Shown here: positions 9,027 to 18,001 of the stretch, piece after piece
Layout: each line of letters opens with the position of its first letter
Numbering within the stretch: position 1 is the first letter of the stretch
Origin: JBOGGN01 sp050744165
GTDB taxonomy: Bacteria > Actinomycetota > Acidimicrobiia > Acidimicrobiales > Palsa-688
Direction: 5' to 3'
NCBI GenBank assembly: GCA_050744165.1
Contig: JBOGGN010000260.1
Span: 1-31,611 of the forward strand
DNA: 31,611 nt
Translations under genes and position numbers: made by a program
Notes under the pieces: model-generated
Database searches by the model: none
Told to the model about the DNA's origin: nothing
Seen by the model: only the letters and a program-made list of their open reading frames with translations

Positions 9027-9193
9027 TGCGGTACCCGTCGGAGGCACTCTGGCAGGAGATGCTGTATCTCGCGTACCACCTGCACTGGAGCCTCGATGAC
9101 ATCCTGGACTTGGAGCATGCCGACCGGGCCCGCCTGATCCGTGGGGTGGCTTCGCTCAACGCCCGGGCGTGGGAGGCGGTGCGTCAGGTATGA
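9023..9193 (+). CDS. Small DUF6760-like eCIS protein (Pvc6 position)
   Basis: A 56-residue protein. It starts at ATG 9023 inside the upstream stop (ATGA) and ends TGA 9193, which itself overlaps the next start at 9190. Sequence features are RYPSEALWQEMLYLAYHLHW, then LDDILDLEHADRARLIR and a NARAWE segment. Small proteins with a YP-x-E-x-L/W-E-E start and a W-x(n)-HADR-x-R-W-like end are conserved between the two tube genes or next to Pvc5 in eCIS loci (DUF6760). Function is unknown; a baseplate or tube-assembly part is likely from position. The double overlap supports true coding and tight coupling. Confidence 0.82.
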   Translation: MMRYPSEALWQEMLYLAYHLHWSLDDILDLEHADRARLIRGVASLNARAWEAVRQV

Positions 9194-9660
9194 GTATGAG
9201 AGATGGTTTCAGGGGCGATACGCCGGTCAGCAACCGGTTCCTCTTCGAAGTCGACGGTGTCGAAGTAGGAGTCTTTGGTGAGGTGTCGGGGCTGGAGATG
9301 CGCGTCACAGTTGAAGAGCACCAGGAAGGTGGGGAGAACGGCTTCGTACACCAGCTTCCAGGCCGGATGACATGGCCCCACATTGTGCTTAAGAGGGGAG
9401 TCGTCGACAGCGACGCCTTGTTTTCGTGGGTGAGCAAGTCCGCTGGAGATGCCTTCGCCAGCGCGGGCAACAAGCTGACCCGTTGCACCGGGGCGATCAC
9501 CATTATCGACAGCCAGGGAACTCGCGAGCGCGGCTGGGAACTGAAGGGCGTGTTCGCGGTGCGCTGGACCGGGCCTAATCTCAACGTGGGGGCCAACGAT
9601 CCACTCCAGGAGGAGTTGGAGCTGGCGCACCACGGTTTTACGTCGAAGACCTTCAAATGA
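9190..9660 (+). CDS. Tail tube-like protein (gp19-like), second copy, Pvc5-like
   Basis: Second member of the tube family, probably an initiator ring joining tube to baseplate hub, as Pvc5 or Afp5 does. With ATG 9190 as start it has 156 residues. An upstream in-frame start at 9169 is less likely, because ATG 9190 makes the same ATGA overlap seen elsewhere in the cluster. Family marks are SNRFLFEVDGVEVGVFGEVSG at about 15-35, EEHQEGGENGFVHQLPGRM, the LKRGVVDSDALFSWV segment and NDPLQEELELAHHGF near the end. It diverges strongly from the first tube copy, so the two are not a recent duplication. Confidence 0.93.
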   Translation: MSMRDGFRGDTPVSNRFLFEVDGVEVGVFGEVSGLEMRVTVEEHQEGGENGFVHQLPGRMTWPHIVLKRGVVDSDALFSWVSKSAGDAFASAGNKLTRCTGAITIIDSQGTRERGWELKGVFAVRWTGPNLNVGANDPLQEELELAHHGFTSKTFK

Positions 9661-12600
9661 GCGCCGAGGGCGTGCCTTCGCCAGGGCTGGGCGGGATGGT
9701 AGCGGGACATTTCCGGATCCGAAGCGCCGGACGAATTGGACGCCCGGCGCCCCTGGCCGGCCAGGTGGGCTTCAGGACCGCCCGGTTCGCAACCACGATC
9801 GGTAGGTCCCTGTTGGCTCGCCAGACCTTGCCGTCAATGGAGGTCGGGACACCGAGGTTGGGTGGGCTGCCGGTCCGCCACCCGACGCTGCCGTTACTGA
9901 TGGCGGCCTGGGGGGAGGGCCAAAGCCAAGCGGACACCGAGCGGGGGCTGCGTCGGGCCACCGCCCGTCCGGAAGTCTCACGGATCGGGGCGCACACCGG
10001 TCCCACCGGCCTTCCGCGGCGCCTGGTACCCAAGGTCGTCCCAGTCCGGTTGCCCGCCGAGGTGCGAGCGGTTGGCCCGATGGGCGCCTCCCGGCTGGTT
10101 GCGCTCGACCGGCCCGCAGCCCGGTCCCAGGCGACGCAGGCGCTGGATCCGGCAAGGGGTCGGCCGCGTATGCCGGCCGCCTTGACCCGGTCGGCCTCGC
10201 GGGTGCCCGCGGTACCATCCGACCTCGGGGGGCGTGCATCAGGAGAGAGATCGAAGGCGCCGGCCCCGACCGCGGTCCCCCAGGCCGGCCGGCCGCGTGA
10301 GGCCGGGCGATCAGCGCCGCGGCCTGGCACCGGGCTCTCGCCTGGTCCGGCCGACGTTCCTCTACGACGCACCGGACGATCGTCCATCGGGACTGGCACG
10401 GCTGGGGGACGAGCTGGCGCGAGCACCCCGGCCGCGTCGGCGGCCCCCGCCCCGTTGCCGAACGTGGGTCAGCAGCCCGGGACGCCGGCTCGCATGGCCA
10501 GCTCGACAGCCACAACCACCGGCACGACTGGGACGACGGGCGCGACTGGGACGGCGGTGACGACGGTGACCGGGACGACGGGGACGACCGGGACGACGGT
10601 GTTCCGTCGGGCCGAGCCCACGGTCGGCTCGGGCGGGCCGACGGCGGTCCCAACGGCCGCGCCCACGGTCGGCTCGGGCGGGCCGACGGCGGTCCCAACG
10701 GCCGACTCCGGCCGGCGCCAAGCCGTTCCGGTGGAGTCCAGGCCGGGCGGGGCGGTCGTTGTCCAGTCGACGTCGGTGCCGGACGCAGCCGCCATACGCC
10801 GGCGAGCCCTGCCGTCCGAACCCGACCGCACGGTTGCCGAATCCGGTGGCCAAAGTGGGGCAACTCAACTGGGAGCTGGCGTCGGCCCCCGGCCCGCGGC
10901 GACGGGGCTTGGCGCGCAAGCGGCGTCGGCTTCCGGGTTCGCGCGTTCGGCCGTGTCGGCCTTGAGGCCAGTGCGCTGGACGGTACCGGTGGACCGTATG
11001 GGGTTTGGTTCGGTGGCGACCGCGGCCGCCGCCCGGATGGGTTTGGGCCGTGAGGTCGCGGAGCCAGTTCTCCGGTTGCGGCGACGCCTGGCGAGTGCTG
11101 GGCCGCGGCGCGGGTCCGAGGTGGCACGGACGCCGGCGATCGCGGTTGCCACCTCGACGCCCACGTGGTTGCGACCGCTGGGGACGGCCAACCTGCTGGC
11201 CGCCCCTACCGAACGCGGAGTCCAGTACCGATCCGCGATTGCCGAAGCGGCCTGGCACTCGAGTCGACCCTCGATCGACGGCGGTGGGCTGCCGGGCGCA
11301 TCGCCAACATTGCGGAGCCGGAGGACGCAACCGGCCCTTTCCGGCCCCCAACCGGCCCTTTCCGGCCCCCAAGCGGGGCCGGCTCGTGCTCTGCAGCGCG
11401 GCGCGCGGGCCGCGGCAGCGGCCTCCCGGGCTGTCGATACGGCATCACGGGTCGCTCGCGTTGCTGCATCCCAGGCTATGCCGAGGTTCGACACCACAAC
11501 CGGGCGCGGCCCGGGTGATGTTGCCGGTCCCAGCCCCGCGGTTGCTATCCGTCGAGGTGCAGATCCTCTGGTTGCCGCTGGTTCCGCACGTCAGGTCGAC
11601 GTGGGCCGTGGCCCTAGCCCGGCAGTGGCCGCCGGTGGTGGCTCTGGGGGCGGTCCGGGATCCGGTCTTGGTTTGGCCGCCGGTGGTGGCTCTGGCGGTC
11701 CGGGATCCGGTCTTGGGTTGGCCGCCGGTGGTGGCTCTGGCGGCGGTCCGGGGGCCGGGCTCGCTCGCGGGTTCAGCGTCGGGTCCGACGCTATTTGGGG
11801 CAGAGCCGAGGCTGCAGCCCCCGAGGACTCGACTCGCTCGCCCGGGATCCCTCGTTTCGGGAAGCGAGGCAACGGATTTCGGCTGCCCGCCCTGGAAGCG
11901 GGTCTTCCCCGAATGGTGGCGGCGCCATGGGTGACCACGGCGGTGCGGCGCAGTCCCGCAGAAAGCGGTGCTGTGCGACCCGGTCCCGGGATCCTCATGG
12001 GAACCCTTACGCCGACCGGAGAGCCGGGGCCGCGACTGGGGGCAAGTCCGCGACCGGCCTCGGTCCGACGTTCCGATGGTTTCTCGGGTAGCCAATCAAG
12101 CGGTCGCGCTTCGCAGTCGCTGGGCGCGGGCGGCCGGCGCTGGAACCCGCCGGGGGTAGATCCTGTGACGGCCGCAGAAAGCGGGCGTCCGGTGACCACC
12201 GCGGCCGGAACACCGACCACCTCGGCCGGAACACCGACCACCTCGTCCTTGGCGCGGTCAGGGGACACCGCCGGGATGCCGGTTGGGCCCGCGGCCGTCT
12301 CGGTAGCGGGTGTCCGCCAGAGCCGCATGGTTGCCTGGTCGAACGAGTGGGCCGGCGCTTTTCCGATCGTGCCGCGGGCACAAGGGAACCTGCCAAGGAT
12401 CGTGCACCGTCCCGTGGTGGCCCGCCTCTCCCAAGATGCGGTAACGACATCGCAGCCTCGACCTTTTGGCGGGAGCGGTTCTGCCAGCTCGTCCGCCCAG
12501 GGCCACGTCCTCTCCGGTTGGGTTCCTGCGGTGCCAGGCCTCGCTGGTCTCCGTCGGTCAACAGCTATATCCCGGCCGCAACCGGCCCACAGCGCCGATG

Positions 12601-15116
12601 AGATGTCGCCGTCGGTGCTGGCGGTGGGTCGGCGCCGGCTGGGTCGGTTGGCAGCAGCGGGGCCGGGAACGGGTCGCCTCACTCGTTCCCTCTCCGGACG
12701 GAGCAGCCCGGCCCAGAACTGGTCGACAACGAACCTGCCCCCGACCTCGCGGACAGGGTATGGAGATCACACCGTGGCGTCAGCCGGCGGTCTCATAAGG
12801 CGCGAAGAACACGCCGCCGCGTCTGCCGGTAACCCGGTCGGGCGAGTCTCCAGGCAGGCCTCGGCAGTTGGCAATCGTGCCGACGGTCTCGGGGTGGCAG
12901 CACGCTTGGCGCGACCTGGTGGGGTTCTCGTGGCGCGTTCCTCGCTTCTTGGGGGACCGGTCGAGTCGAGGTCGCGACCGGGCGTACTCGGTGCGGCACT
13001 TGCCCCGCCGTTCGTGGCAACGGCAGCAGCATCCGGGCGTGCGGTCCTTCCGGCAGTCACCGGTCGGGAAGGGCCCCACCGAGTTCCGCGCCCGCTGGTA
13101 GGCGGGCCGCTGGATGACCACCTATCCTCGGGCGGCATCAGGTCGGGCCGCCACGCACTTGGCGCCCAAGGCGATGACCTCGTGCGGGCGTTGACACCGG
13201 TCACAGTGGCCCGCTTCGCCCGTGCCGATGTGGGGTCGGCGAGCTGGCCGCTGGCACCGTCCGCGGGCGGGCAATCTCATCTGTCCCGACCGGATGTCCC
13301 AACCGGGCGTTTCCGGGCGACCACCCCCGCCACGGCGGCCGCGCGGCCTACCCCGGCCATGCGGACCACGGCGGCGACCGCGGCCGTACGGGCTAGCGGC
13401 AAGAGAGCACAGGACGCCGCTCATGTTCGGTCGGATCTGGCGCCAGCCTTGTTCCGGCCCCAACCTGTTGGTGCCTGGCCCCGCCTAGAGGAATCTCGCC
13501 CGGGTTGGGACCTGCCCTCCACCCTGCGTCGGCCCGACCGAGTGCCGATCCAGACGCAGCGGCTTCACCGGGCGGCGGACCACGGCTCGACTGGCGCCGG
13601 TTTGGTCGGTCTCGGTGCGGCCCGCCCTGGTTTGGTCGGACCCGGTTTACTCGGCCCGGTTTCGTGGGGGCTCGGTTCATCCGGTCCTGGTTTGATCGTC
13701 CATCGCTTGCCTGGTCTCGGTTCGGCCAGCCTCGGTTCGCCCGGCCTTGGCTCGGCCGCCGTCCACGTGCCCGGCCCCCCGGCAGGTGCCGGCGTCGCCG
13801 GATCCCCGTTGACCAGCCGCTCTCCCGCTGGTCTCCCCCCGATCCTGGCCCGGGGCGGCACAACCGACAACCCCATCCGCCGCAGACCGCTCGGCTCTCG
13901 CCTCGAGGTGGCCCGCCCTGCAATGGGCCGCCCTGCAATGGCCCGCCCTGCAATGGGCCGCCCCTTGGGTCGACCATTGGGTCGACCATCGGTTGCGCCG
14001 CTTGCGCCGCTTGCGCCGGTTGCCCCCATCCTCCGGAGCCTCCGTGCTGCAACGGGCTCCGCGGATGATCCCCGCTACGGCCTGCCAGGCCACGAAAAAA
14101 CAGCAAGACCGCCCCGGGAACCGTCGGGACCGATTAGGCCGGGCGGATCGCTGGGGCCCATGGGACCATTGGGGCCCGCGCCGGCCGCCCGAGGTCGTGA
14201 GCGAGCAGCCGAGCGCTTCCATCGAGCCCTGGCCGAGCGGCCGATCGAGGTCGCCCAACCGTTGCCCCAGCACTTCCGACCGTTGGCCCGTGCCATCGTC
14301 GGCGATCGGGCGGTATCAGTGCGTACCGGCCCGGCAACGCGCGCCGCGCTGGCGGCCGCCGGAAAGCCGGCCGCCACGGTGGGCAACGTGATCCACCTGC
14401 GTCGGTCCCTCGATCGTTCGCTCGAATCGGTCGAGGTGCTGGCCCACGAGCTGGTTCATGCCGCTCGGCCGTCGCCGCAGGCCAGGTTCTTCGGCGACGA
14501 CCGGCGCAGCGCCGAGGAGCATGTGGCCGAACACACCGGGCGCCTGGCGCGAGCGTTGGTCGCGTCTGAGGTGGCATCGCCCCCCCGGGGCCATCAACAA
14601 GACCGGCTGGCGTGGGGGACGAGCGGCTTACCCGTGGGCAGCTTGGGTGGTGCCGCCAAAACGCTATCCGTCGAACGAGCGGCCAAGGTTCCTGTTCCCC
14701 CAACCATCGCCCCCCAACGGCGGGTGTCCAGCAGCGGTTCATCGAGCCTGGTCGAGCGGACGGCCGATCTGTTTCGCCAAGCGGGCACCAGCCCCGCGAC
14801 CGCTAACGGCGGTCGCTCCGCCACCATTGCAACGAGCCCCGGGAGCATCACAAGCGCCATGAGTGCCAGCAACCTGCCAGTTCCCCGCCCTGGTGACGGA
14901 CCGATCGTGCGTCACAACACCTGGAGCGGCGTGCAGAGGTTCACCACCGTCCCTTCCACGGTCAGCACCACCTCAGCCGACGTCACCTCGGACCGCCCGA
15001 TGACCGTAGGCGGCGTCGATGTCGCGCTGTTCGACGCCTTGGTGGACGCCTTGGAGCAACGGGTTATCGACGAGCTCGAGCGGCGGGGACTCCGCCACAA
15101 TCCAGGGGTGTTCTAG
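9657..15116 (+). CDS. Giant DUF4157 (HELVH) protein with about 1500-residue low-complexity N-terminal part
   Basis: An uninterrupted 1819-codon frame, starting ATG 9657 inside the preceding stop and ending 3 bases before the next gene, so it is embedded in the operon. Residues 1 to about 1535 are rich in Arg, Pro, Ala, Gly, Ser and Thr with little predicted fold. They include TGTTG runs (about 286-317), three GGGSGG-rich units (about 659-705) and RPAMG/RPLG repeats (from about 1420). Residues about 1536-1640 form a divergent DUF4157 domain with the zinc-protease-like motif HELVH at 1597-1601. The last 40 residues end in a helix (DALVDALEQRVIDELERRG) and a GVF terminus that resemble conserved eCIS protein ends. 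Candidate roles are cargo, loading scaffold or length-setting protein; none is proven. Confidence 0.8.
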   Translation: MSAEGVPSPGLGGMVAGHFRIRSAGRIGRPAPLAGQVGFRTARFATTIGRSLLARQTLPSMEVGTPRLGGLPVRHPTLPLLMAAWGEGQSQADTERGLRRATARPEVSRIGAHTGPTGLPRRLVPKVVPVRLPAEVRAVGPMGASRLVALDRPAARSQATQALDPARGRPRMPAALTRSASRVPAVPSDLGGRASGERSKAPAPTAVPQAGRPREAGRSAPRPGTGLSPGPADVPLRRTGRSSIGTGTAGGRAGASTPAASAAPAPLPNVGQQPGTPARMASSTATTTGTTGTTGATGTAVTTVTGTTGTTGTTVFRRAEPTVGSGGPTAVPTAAPTVGSGGPTAVPTADSGRRQAVPVESRPGGAVVVQSTSVPDAAAIRRRALPSEPDRTVAESGGQSGATQLGAGVGPRPAATGLGAQAASASGFARSAVSALRPVRWTVPVDRMGFGSVATAAAARMGLGREVAEPVLRLRRRLASAGPRRGSEVARTPAIAVATSTPTWLRPLGTANLLAAPTERGVQYRSAIAEAAWHSSRPSIDGGGLPGASPTLRSRRTQPALSGPQPALSGPQAGPARALQRGARAAAAASRAVDTASRVARVAASQAMPRFDTTTGRGPGDVAGPSPAVAIRRGADPLVAAGSARQVDVGRGPSPAVAAGGGSGGGPGSGLGLAAGGGSGGPGSGLGLAAGGGSGGGPGAGLARGFSVGSDAIWGRAEAAAPEDSTRSPGIPRFGKRGNGFRLPALEAGLPRMVAAPWVTTAVRRSPAESGAVRPGPGILMGTLTPTGEPGPRLGASPRPASVRRSDGFSGSQSSGRASQSLGAGGRRWNPPGVDPVTAAESGRPVTTAAGTPTTSAGTPTTSSLARSGDTAGMPVGPAAVSVAGVRQSRMVAWSNEWAGAFPIVPRAQGNLPRIVHRPVVARLSQDAVTTSQPRPFGGSGSASSSAQGHVLSGWVPAVPGLAGLRRSTAISRPQPAHSADEMSPSVLAVGRRRLGRLAAAGPGTGRLTRSLSGRSSPAQNWSTTNLPPTSRTGYGDHTVASAGGLIRREEHAAASAGNPVGRVSRQASAVGNRADGLGVAARLARPGGVLVARSSLLGGPVESRSRPGVLGAALAPPFVATAAASGRAVLPAVTGREGPHRVPRPLVGGPLDDHLSSGGIRSGRHALGAQGDDLVRALTPVTVARFARADVGSASWPLAPSAGGQSHLSRPDVPTGRFRATTPATAAARPTPAMRTTAATAAVRASGKRAQDAAHVRSDLAPALFRPQPVGAWPRLEESRPGWDLPSTLRRPDRVPIQTQRLHRAADHGSTGAGLVGLGAARPGLVGPGLLGPVSWGLGSSGPGLIVHRLPGLGSASLGSPGLGSAAVHVPGPPAGAGVAGSPLTSRSPAGLPPILARGGTTDNPIRRRPLGSRLEVARPAMGRPAMARPAMGRPLGRPLGRPSVAPLAPLAPVAPILRSLRAATGSADDPRYGLPGHEKTARPPREPSGPIRPGGSLGPMGPLGPAPAARGRERAAERFHRALAERPIEVAQPLPQHFRPLARAIVGDRAVSVRTGPATRAALAAAGKPAATVGNVIHLRRSLDRSLESVEVLAHELVHAARPSPQARFFGDDRRSAEEHVAEHTGRLARALVASEVASPPRGHQQDRLAWGTSGLPVGSLGGAAKTLSVERAAKVPVPPTIAPQRRVSSSGSSSLVERTADLFRQAGTSPATANGGRSATIATSPGSITSAMSASNLPVPRPGDGPIVRHNTWSGVQRFTTVPSTVSTTSADVTSDRPMTVGGVDVALFDALVDALEQRVIDELERRGLRHNPGVF
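11631..11771 (+). repeat. Three tandem Gly/Ser-rich coding units (48, 45, 48 bp)
   Basis: Three in-frame units in the giant DUF4157 gene encode A-A/L-x-GGGSGG(G)PG-x-GLG type segments. They are nearly identical at the DNA level over GGTGGTGGCTCTGG and GGTCCGGGATCC, with the middle unit one codon shorter. This is consistent with recent in-frame expansion. Confidence 0.85.
13914..13958 (+). repeat. 15-bp x3 tandem repeat coding for RPAMG/RPAMA
   Basis: Three 15-base units encode RPAMG, RPAMA, RPAMG and run into shorter RPLG units. They sit in the low-complexity part of the giant DUF4157 gene, about 180 residues before the HELVH motif. Confidence 0.85.
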
Positions 15117-15119
15117 GCC

Positions 15120-15764
15120 ATGCCCAAAGCGTTTCTCAAGACCGAAGACGGCACCGAGATCCCGTGCATGTTCAACCCCGAGTCGCTCTCGGTGAGCCGC
15201 TCCAATAGCTGGCAATCGAGCAGCGCCCCTGGACGAGGCGTCCCTACGTTGCGCTACGAGGGGGCGTCGTCGGGCACCTTCTCGCTCAGCTTGTTCTTCG
15301 ACACCACCGACGACGGAACGGCGGTCACGACCCACACATCAAAGCTCTTGAAGCTGATGGAGGTCGACTCCGGGTTGCCTGGCAGCAGCGACGCCACCCA
15401 GAACGCCCGGCCTCCGTGGGTGGTGTTCAACTGGGGTGACCTGCACTCCTTCAAGGCCGTCATCACCTCGCTCAGCCTCAACTTCACGTATTTCAGCGCC
15501 ACCGGTGTCCCGCTGCGGGCCAAGGCCGACCTGTCGCTGACTCAGTACCAGGAGGAGTTGGCATTCGGGCCGCAGAATCCCACCTCGGGCACGCCCTTCC
15601 CCCATCGCACCCACCGGGTCCAGCCAGGGGAGACGCTGGACCGCATCTCCGCCATGCACTACGGAGACGCCACCATGTGGCGTCGAATCGCCAGCGCCAA
15701 TGGGATCGAGGATCCTCTGGCGCTGCGGGCCGGGACGCTGCTGGCGATCCCCGAACTCCACTGA
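15120..15764 (+). CDS. LysM baseplate hub protein, Pvc7-like
   Basis: A 214-residue protein predicted to join the tube and the spike in the baseplate hub. The N-terminal region (about 1-150; FNPESLSVSRSNSW, TLRYEGASSGTFSLSLFFDT, WGDLHSFKAVITSLS) matches the contractile-system tube-associated domain found before LysM in Pvc7/Afp7. A LysM domain fills about 164-211, with HRVQPGETLDRISAMHYGD, WRRIASANGIEDP and AGTLLAIPE. ATG at 15120 lies 3 bases after the upstream stop. Such LysM domains in baseplate proteins serve in assembly and need not bind cell wall. Confidence 0.94.
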   Translation: MPKAFLKTEDGTEIPCMFNPESLSVSRSNSWQSSSAPGRGVPTLRYEGASSGTFSLSLFFDTTDDGTAVTTHTSKLLKLMEVDSGLPGSSDATQNARPPWVVFNWGDLHSFKAVITSLSLNFTYFSATGVPLRAKADLSLTQYQEELAFGPQNPTSGTPFPHRTHRVQPGETLDRISAMHYGDATMWRRIASANGIEDPLALRAGTLLAIPELH

Positions 15765-15777
15765 GGGCTGGGCCGCC

Positions 15778-17538
15778 ATGCCGATCTCGCTCGCACCCAT
15801 CGTGAAATTCAGCGGCCAGCAGCTCGCCAACACGTGGATCGAGGCCCTGATCGATCTGCGCGTCGAGCGCGAGTTCCAGGTGCCAGGGCGCTGCACGCTG
15901 CGATTCGTCGACCCCGGCTACGCCCTGCTGGCCAGCGGCACCGTCACCCTCGGAATGCCCATCGTTATCTCTGCTGCCGACGGCGGCGAGCTGATCGAGG
16001 CCGAGGTCACCAGTATCTCCGCCGAGCAACGCGAAGCCGCCAACCCTCAACTGGTCGTGGTCGGCCACGACAAGAGCCACCGCATGGGCCGGCCCACGGT
16101 CGTGACCACCTACCAGCAGATGGCCTACTCCGATGTGGTCAGCAAGGTCGTCTCCTCCTACGGGCTCACCGCGGCGACCGACAGCACGCAACTGAAGCTC
16201 GAGTACCTTCTCCAAGTGGACTCCGACCTGGGCTTGGTGACCGAGATGGCCCGGCGGGCGGGCTTCGACTGGTGGGTCGAGGGGAAGACGTTCAACTTCA
16301 AGAAGCCGGCCGCGGGCACGACGGTCAACCTGACCCTGCACCAGGATCTGCGAAGCTTCTCGGTGCGGGCCAGTGGCCACTACCCCGACGAGTTCACCGT
16401 GGACGGCTGGGACCGCAAGCAGCAGGCCCAGGTGACGGCCACCGCGCAGACCTCGAGCGCTGCCATCAAGGCCAGCTCCAACGTAGCCACGTTGGTGGCG
16501 TCGCCGAAGGGCAAGTTCGGCCAGGCCAAGGTGCTCACCGCCGGGATCGCGGCCAGCAACCAGGACGAGGCCACCCAGCTCAGCGTTGCCCTGGCCCAGC
16601 GAGCGGCGTCCAGCGCGGTGACCGCCCGTGGCGTGGCCGACGGCTCCAGCCAAATCAAGCCCGGGGTGACGGTCAAGGTCACCGATGCCGGGCCGCTCTC
16701 GGGCACCTACCCGGTGACCAAGGTCGAGCACGTCTACAGCACCGGTACCGCCTACCTGACGAAGTTCGTGGCCGGCGACCGCCGCCCGACGTCGCTGGTC
16801 GACATGCTGGCCGCTCCCTCGGCCGCCCCCACGGCGGCCACCGCCCACGCCGGGTTGGTGGTGGGAGAGGTCACCAACATCAACGACCCCAACCAGGCTG
16901 GGCGGGTGAAGGTCCGTTATCCAGGTCTCAGTTCGACCGACGAGAGCGCCTGGGCCCGCCTTCTGGCGGTGGGGGGCGGCAGCAGTCGGGGGACGGTCTT
17001 CATCCCCGAGGTGGGCGACGAGGTGCTCGTCGCCTTCGAGGGCGGCGACCCGCGCCAGCCGGTCGTGCTCGGTGGCCTCTACGGGGACAAGTCCGCCATC
17101 CCGGCGTGGGCCGTGCAGGACGGGAAAGTGACTGCGCGGGGGATCACGTCGCGCCTCGGCCACGTGATGACCCTGTCAGATGGGTCAAAGCCGGAGGACC
17201 AGTTCATCCTGCTGCAGCTGGCCGGCAACCAACACACCTTCAAGATGTCGAAGAAGCCGCAGGTGGACCTCACCGTCCCCTCGGGGACGCCGGTCAACAT
17301 CACCGCGGGCAGCACCAAGATCGCCTTCGCCGACGATGGGTCGATCTCCATTGAAGGTCTCAACGTCACTATCAAGGCCAAGGAGAAGTTCCAGGTCGAG
17401 TGCCTGAATGGTTCGGTCAAGGCGAGCGCTCAGCTGGCGCTGGAGGCATCCACGCAGGCCGGGCTCAAGGGGGCGACGATCCAAATCGAGGGGTCGGCCA
17501 TGACCGCCGTCAAGGGCGGCATCGTGCAGATCAACTGA
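15778..17538 (+). CDS. VgrG-like spike protein, Pvc8-like
   Basis: Forms the trimeric spike at the needle end. ATG at 15778, 13 bases after the LysM stop with a GAGGG ribosome site, gives 586 residues. A start upstream at 15700 would overlap the LysM gene by over 60 bases and is rejected. The N-terminal part resembles the gp27-like hub (EFQVPGRCTLRFVDPGY, EVTSISAEQRE, LVVVGHDKSHRMGR, YSDVVSKVV). An OB-fold gp5 domain starts near 361 (VVGEVTNINDPNQAGRVKV, VFIPEVGDEVLVAFEGGD). The C-terminus has repeated beta-helix-like stretches (NVTIKAKEKFQVE, QAGLKGATIQIEGSAM). No extra C-terminal effector domain is present. Confidence 0.95.
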   Translation: MPISLAPIVKFSGQQLANTWIEALIDLRVEREFQVPGRCTLRFVDPGYALLASGTVTLGMPIVISAADGGELIEAEVTSISAEQREAANPQLVVVGHDKSHRMGRPTVVTTYQQMAYSDVVSKVVSSYGLTAATDSTQLKLEYLLQVDSDLGLVTEMARRAGFDWWVEGKTFNFKKPAAGTTVNLTLHQDLRSFSVRASGHYPDEFTVDGWDRKQQAQVTATAQTSSAAIKASSNVATLVASPKGKFGQAKVLTAGIAASNQDEATQLSVALAQRAASSAVTARGVADGSSQIKPGVTVKVTDAGPLSGTYPVTKVEHVYSTGTAYLTKFVAGDRRPTSLVDMLAAPSAAPTAATAHAGLVVGEVTNINDPNQAGRVKVRYPGLSSTDESAWARLLAVGGGSSRGTVFIPEVGDEVLVAFEGGDPRQPVVLGGLYGDKSAIPAWAVQDGKVTARGITSRLGHVMTLSDGSKPEDQFILLQLAGNQHTFKMSKKPQVDLTVPSGTPVNITAGSTKIAFADDGSISIEGLNVTIKAKEKFQVECLNGSVKASAQLALEASTQAGLKGATIQIEGSAMTAVKGGIVQIN

Positions 17539-17539
17539 C

Positions 17540-18001
17540 ATGGCGTACACCGATCCCCCGCCCACTGCCGCCGCGCTCCCGCCCGGCGCCACCTTCGACC
17601 CTTCCTTCATCGGCCGGGGTTTGCGGTTTCCGATCTCAGTCGACCACCGGGGCGCCATCGCCCTGGTATCGGGGCCTGAGGCGGTCGAGTGCGCCCTCCG
17701 GGTGGTCCTGTCGACGGCCCCGGGTGAGCGCGTCATGCGGCCCAACTTCGGGTGCGGCATCTGGGACCTCCTGTTCGAGCCGATCAATGCCAACACCCTC
17801 GGTCTCATGGCCCAGGCGGTCCGGGAAGCGGTGGCCCAGTGGGAGCCCCGGGTCAACCTGCTCGACGTGATCATCACCCCGGACCGTAGGGAATCCTCCC
17901 TGGTGCGCATCGCACTGACCTACGAGATCCGCACCACGAACGACCGGCGCAACCTCGTCTATCCCTTCTACGTCATCCCCCGAGAGCCTGAGGAGCTGTA
18001 G
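17540..18001 (+). CDS. gp25-like baseplate protein, Pvc9-like
   Basis: Baseplate wedge protein of the T4 gp25/GPW family, which nucleates sheath polymerisation. The 153 residues include GRGLRFPISVDHRGAIALV, ALRVVLSTAPGERVMRPNFGC with the conserved ERVM-x-P-x-FG, then GIWDLLFEP and the IALTYEIR strand. ATG 17540 comes one base after the spike stop and its own stop overlaps the next GTG start by one base. The Pro/Ala-rich first 20 residues are likely flexible. Confidence 0.95.
   Translation: MAYTDPPPTAAALPPGATFDPSFIGRGLRFPISVDHRGAIALVSGPEAVECALRVVLSTAPGERVMRPNFGCGIWDLLFEPINANTLGLMAQAVREAVAQWEPRVNLLDVIITPDRRESSLVRIALTYEIRTTNDRRNLVYPFYVIPREPEEL

Noticed and set aside
10500..10605. Possible noncoding microsatellite within the giant DUF4157 gene
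   Set aside because: The ACG/GGG-rich repeat keeps the frame and encodes Thr/Gly runs, so it is treated as a coding low-complexity segment.
15700..15777. Upstream extension of the spike protein
   Set aside because: It would overlap the LysM domain codons; ATG 15778 has its own ribosome site and begins the expected family N-terminus.
15493..17163. 556-residue minus-strand open frame across the LysM and spike genes
   Set aside because: Antisense shadow of two securely identified genes, with composition typical of GC-rich opposite frames.
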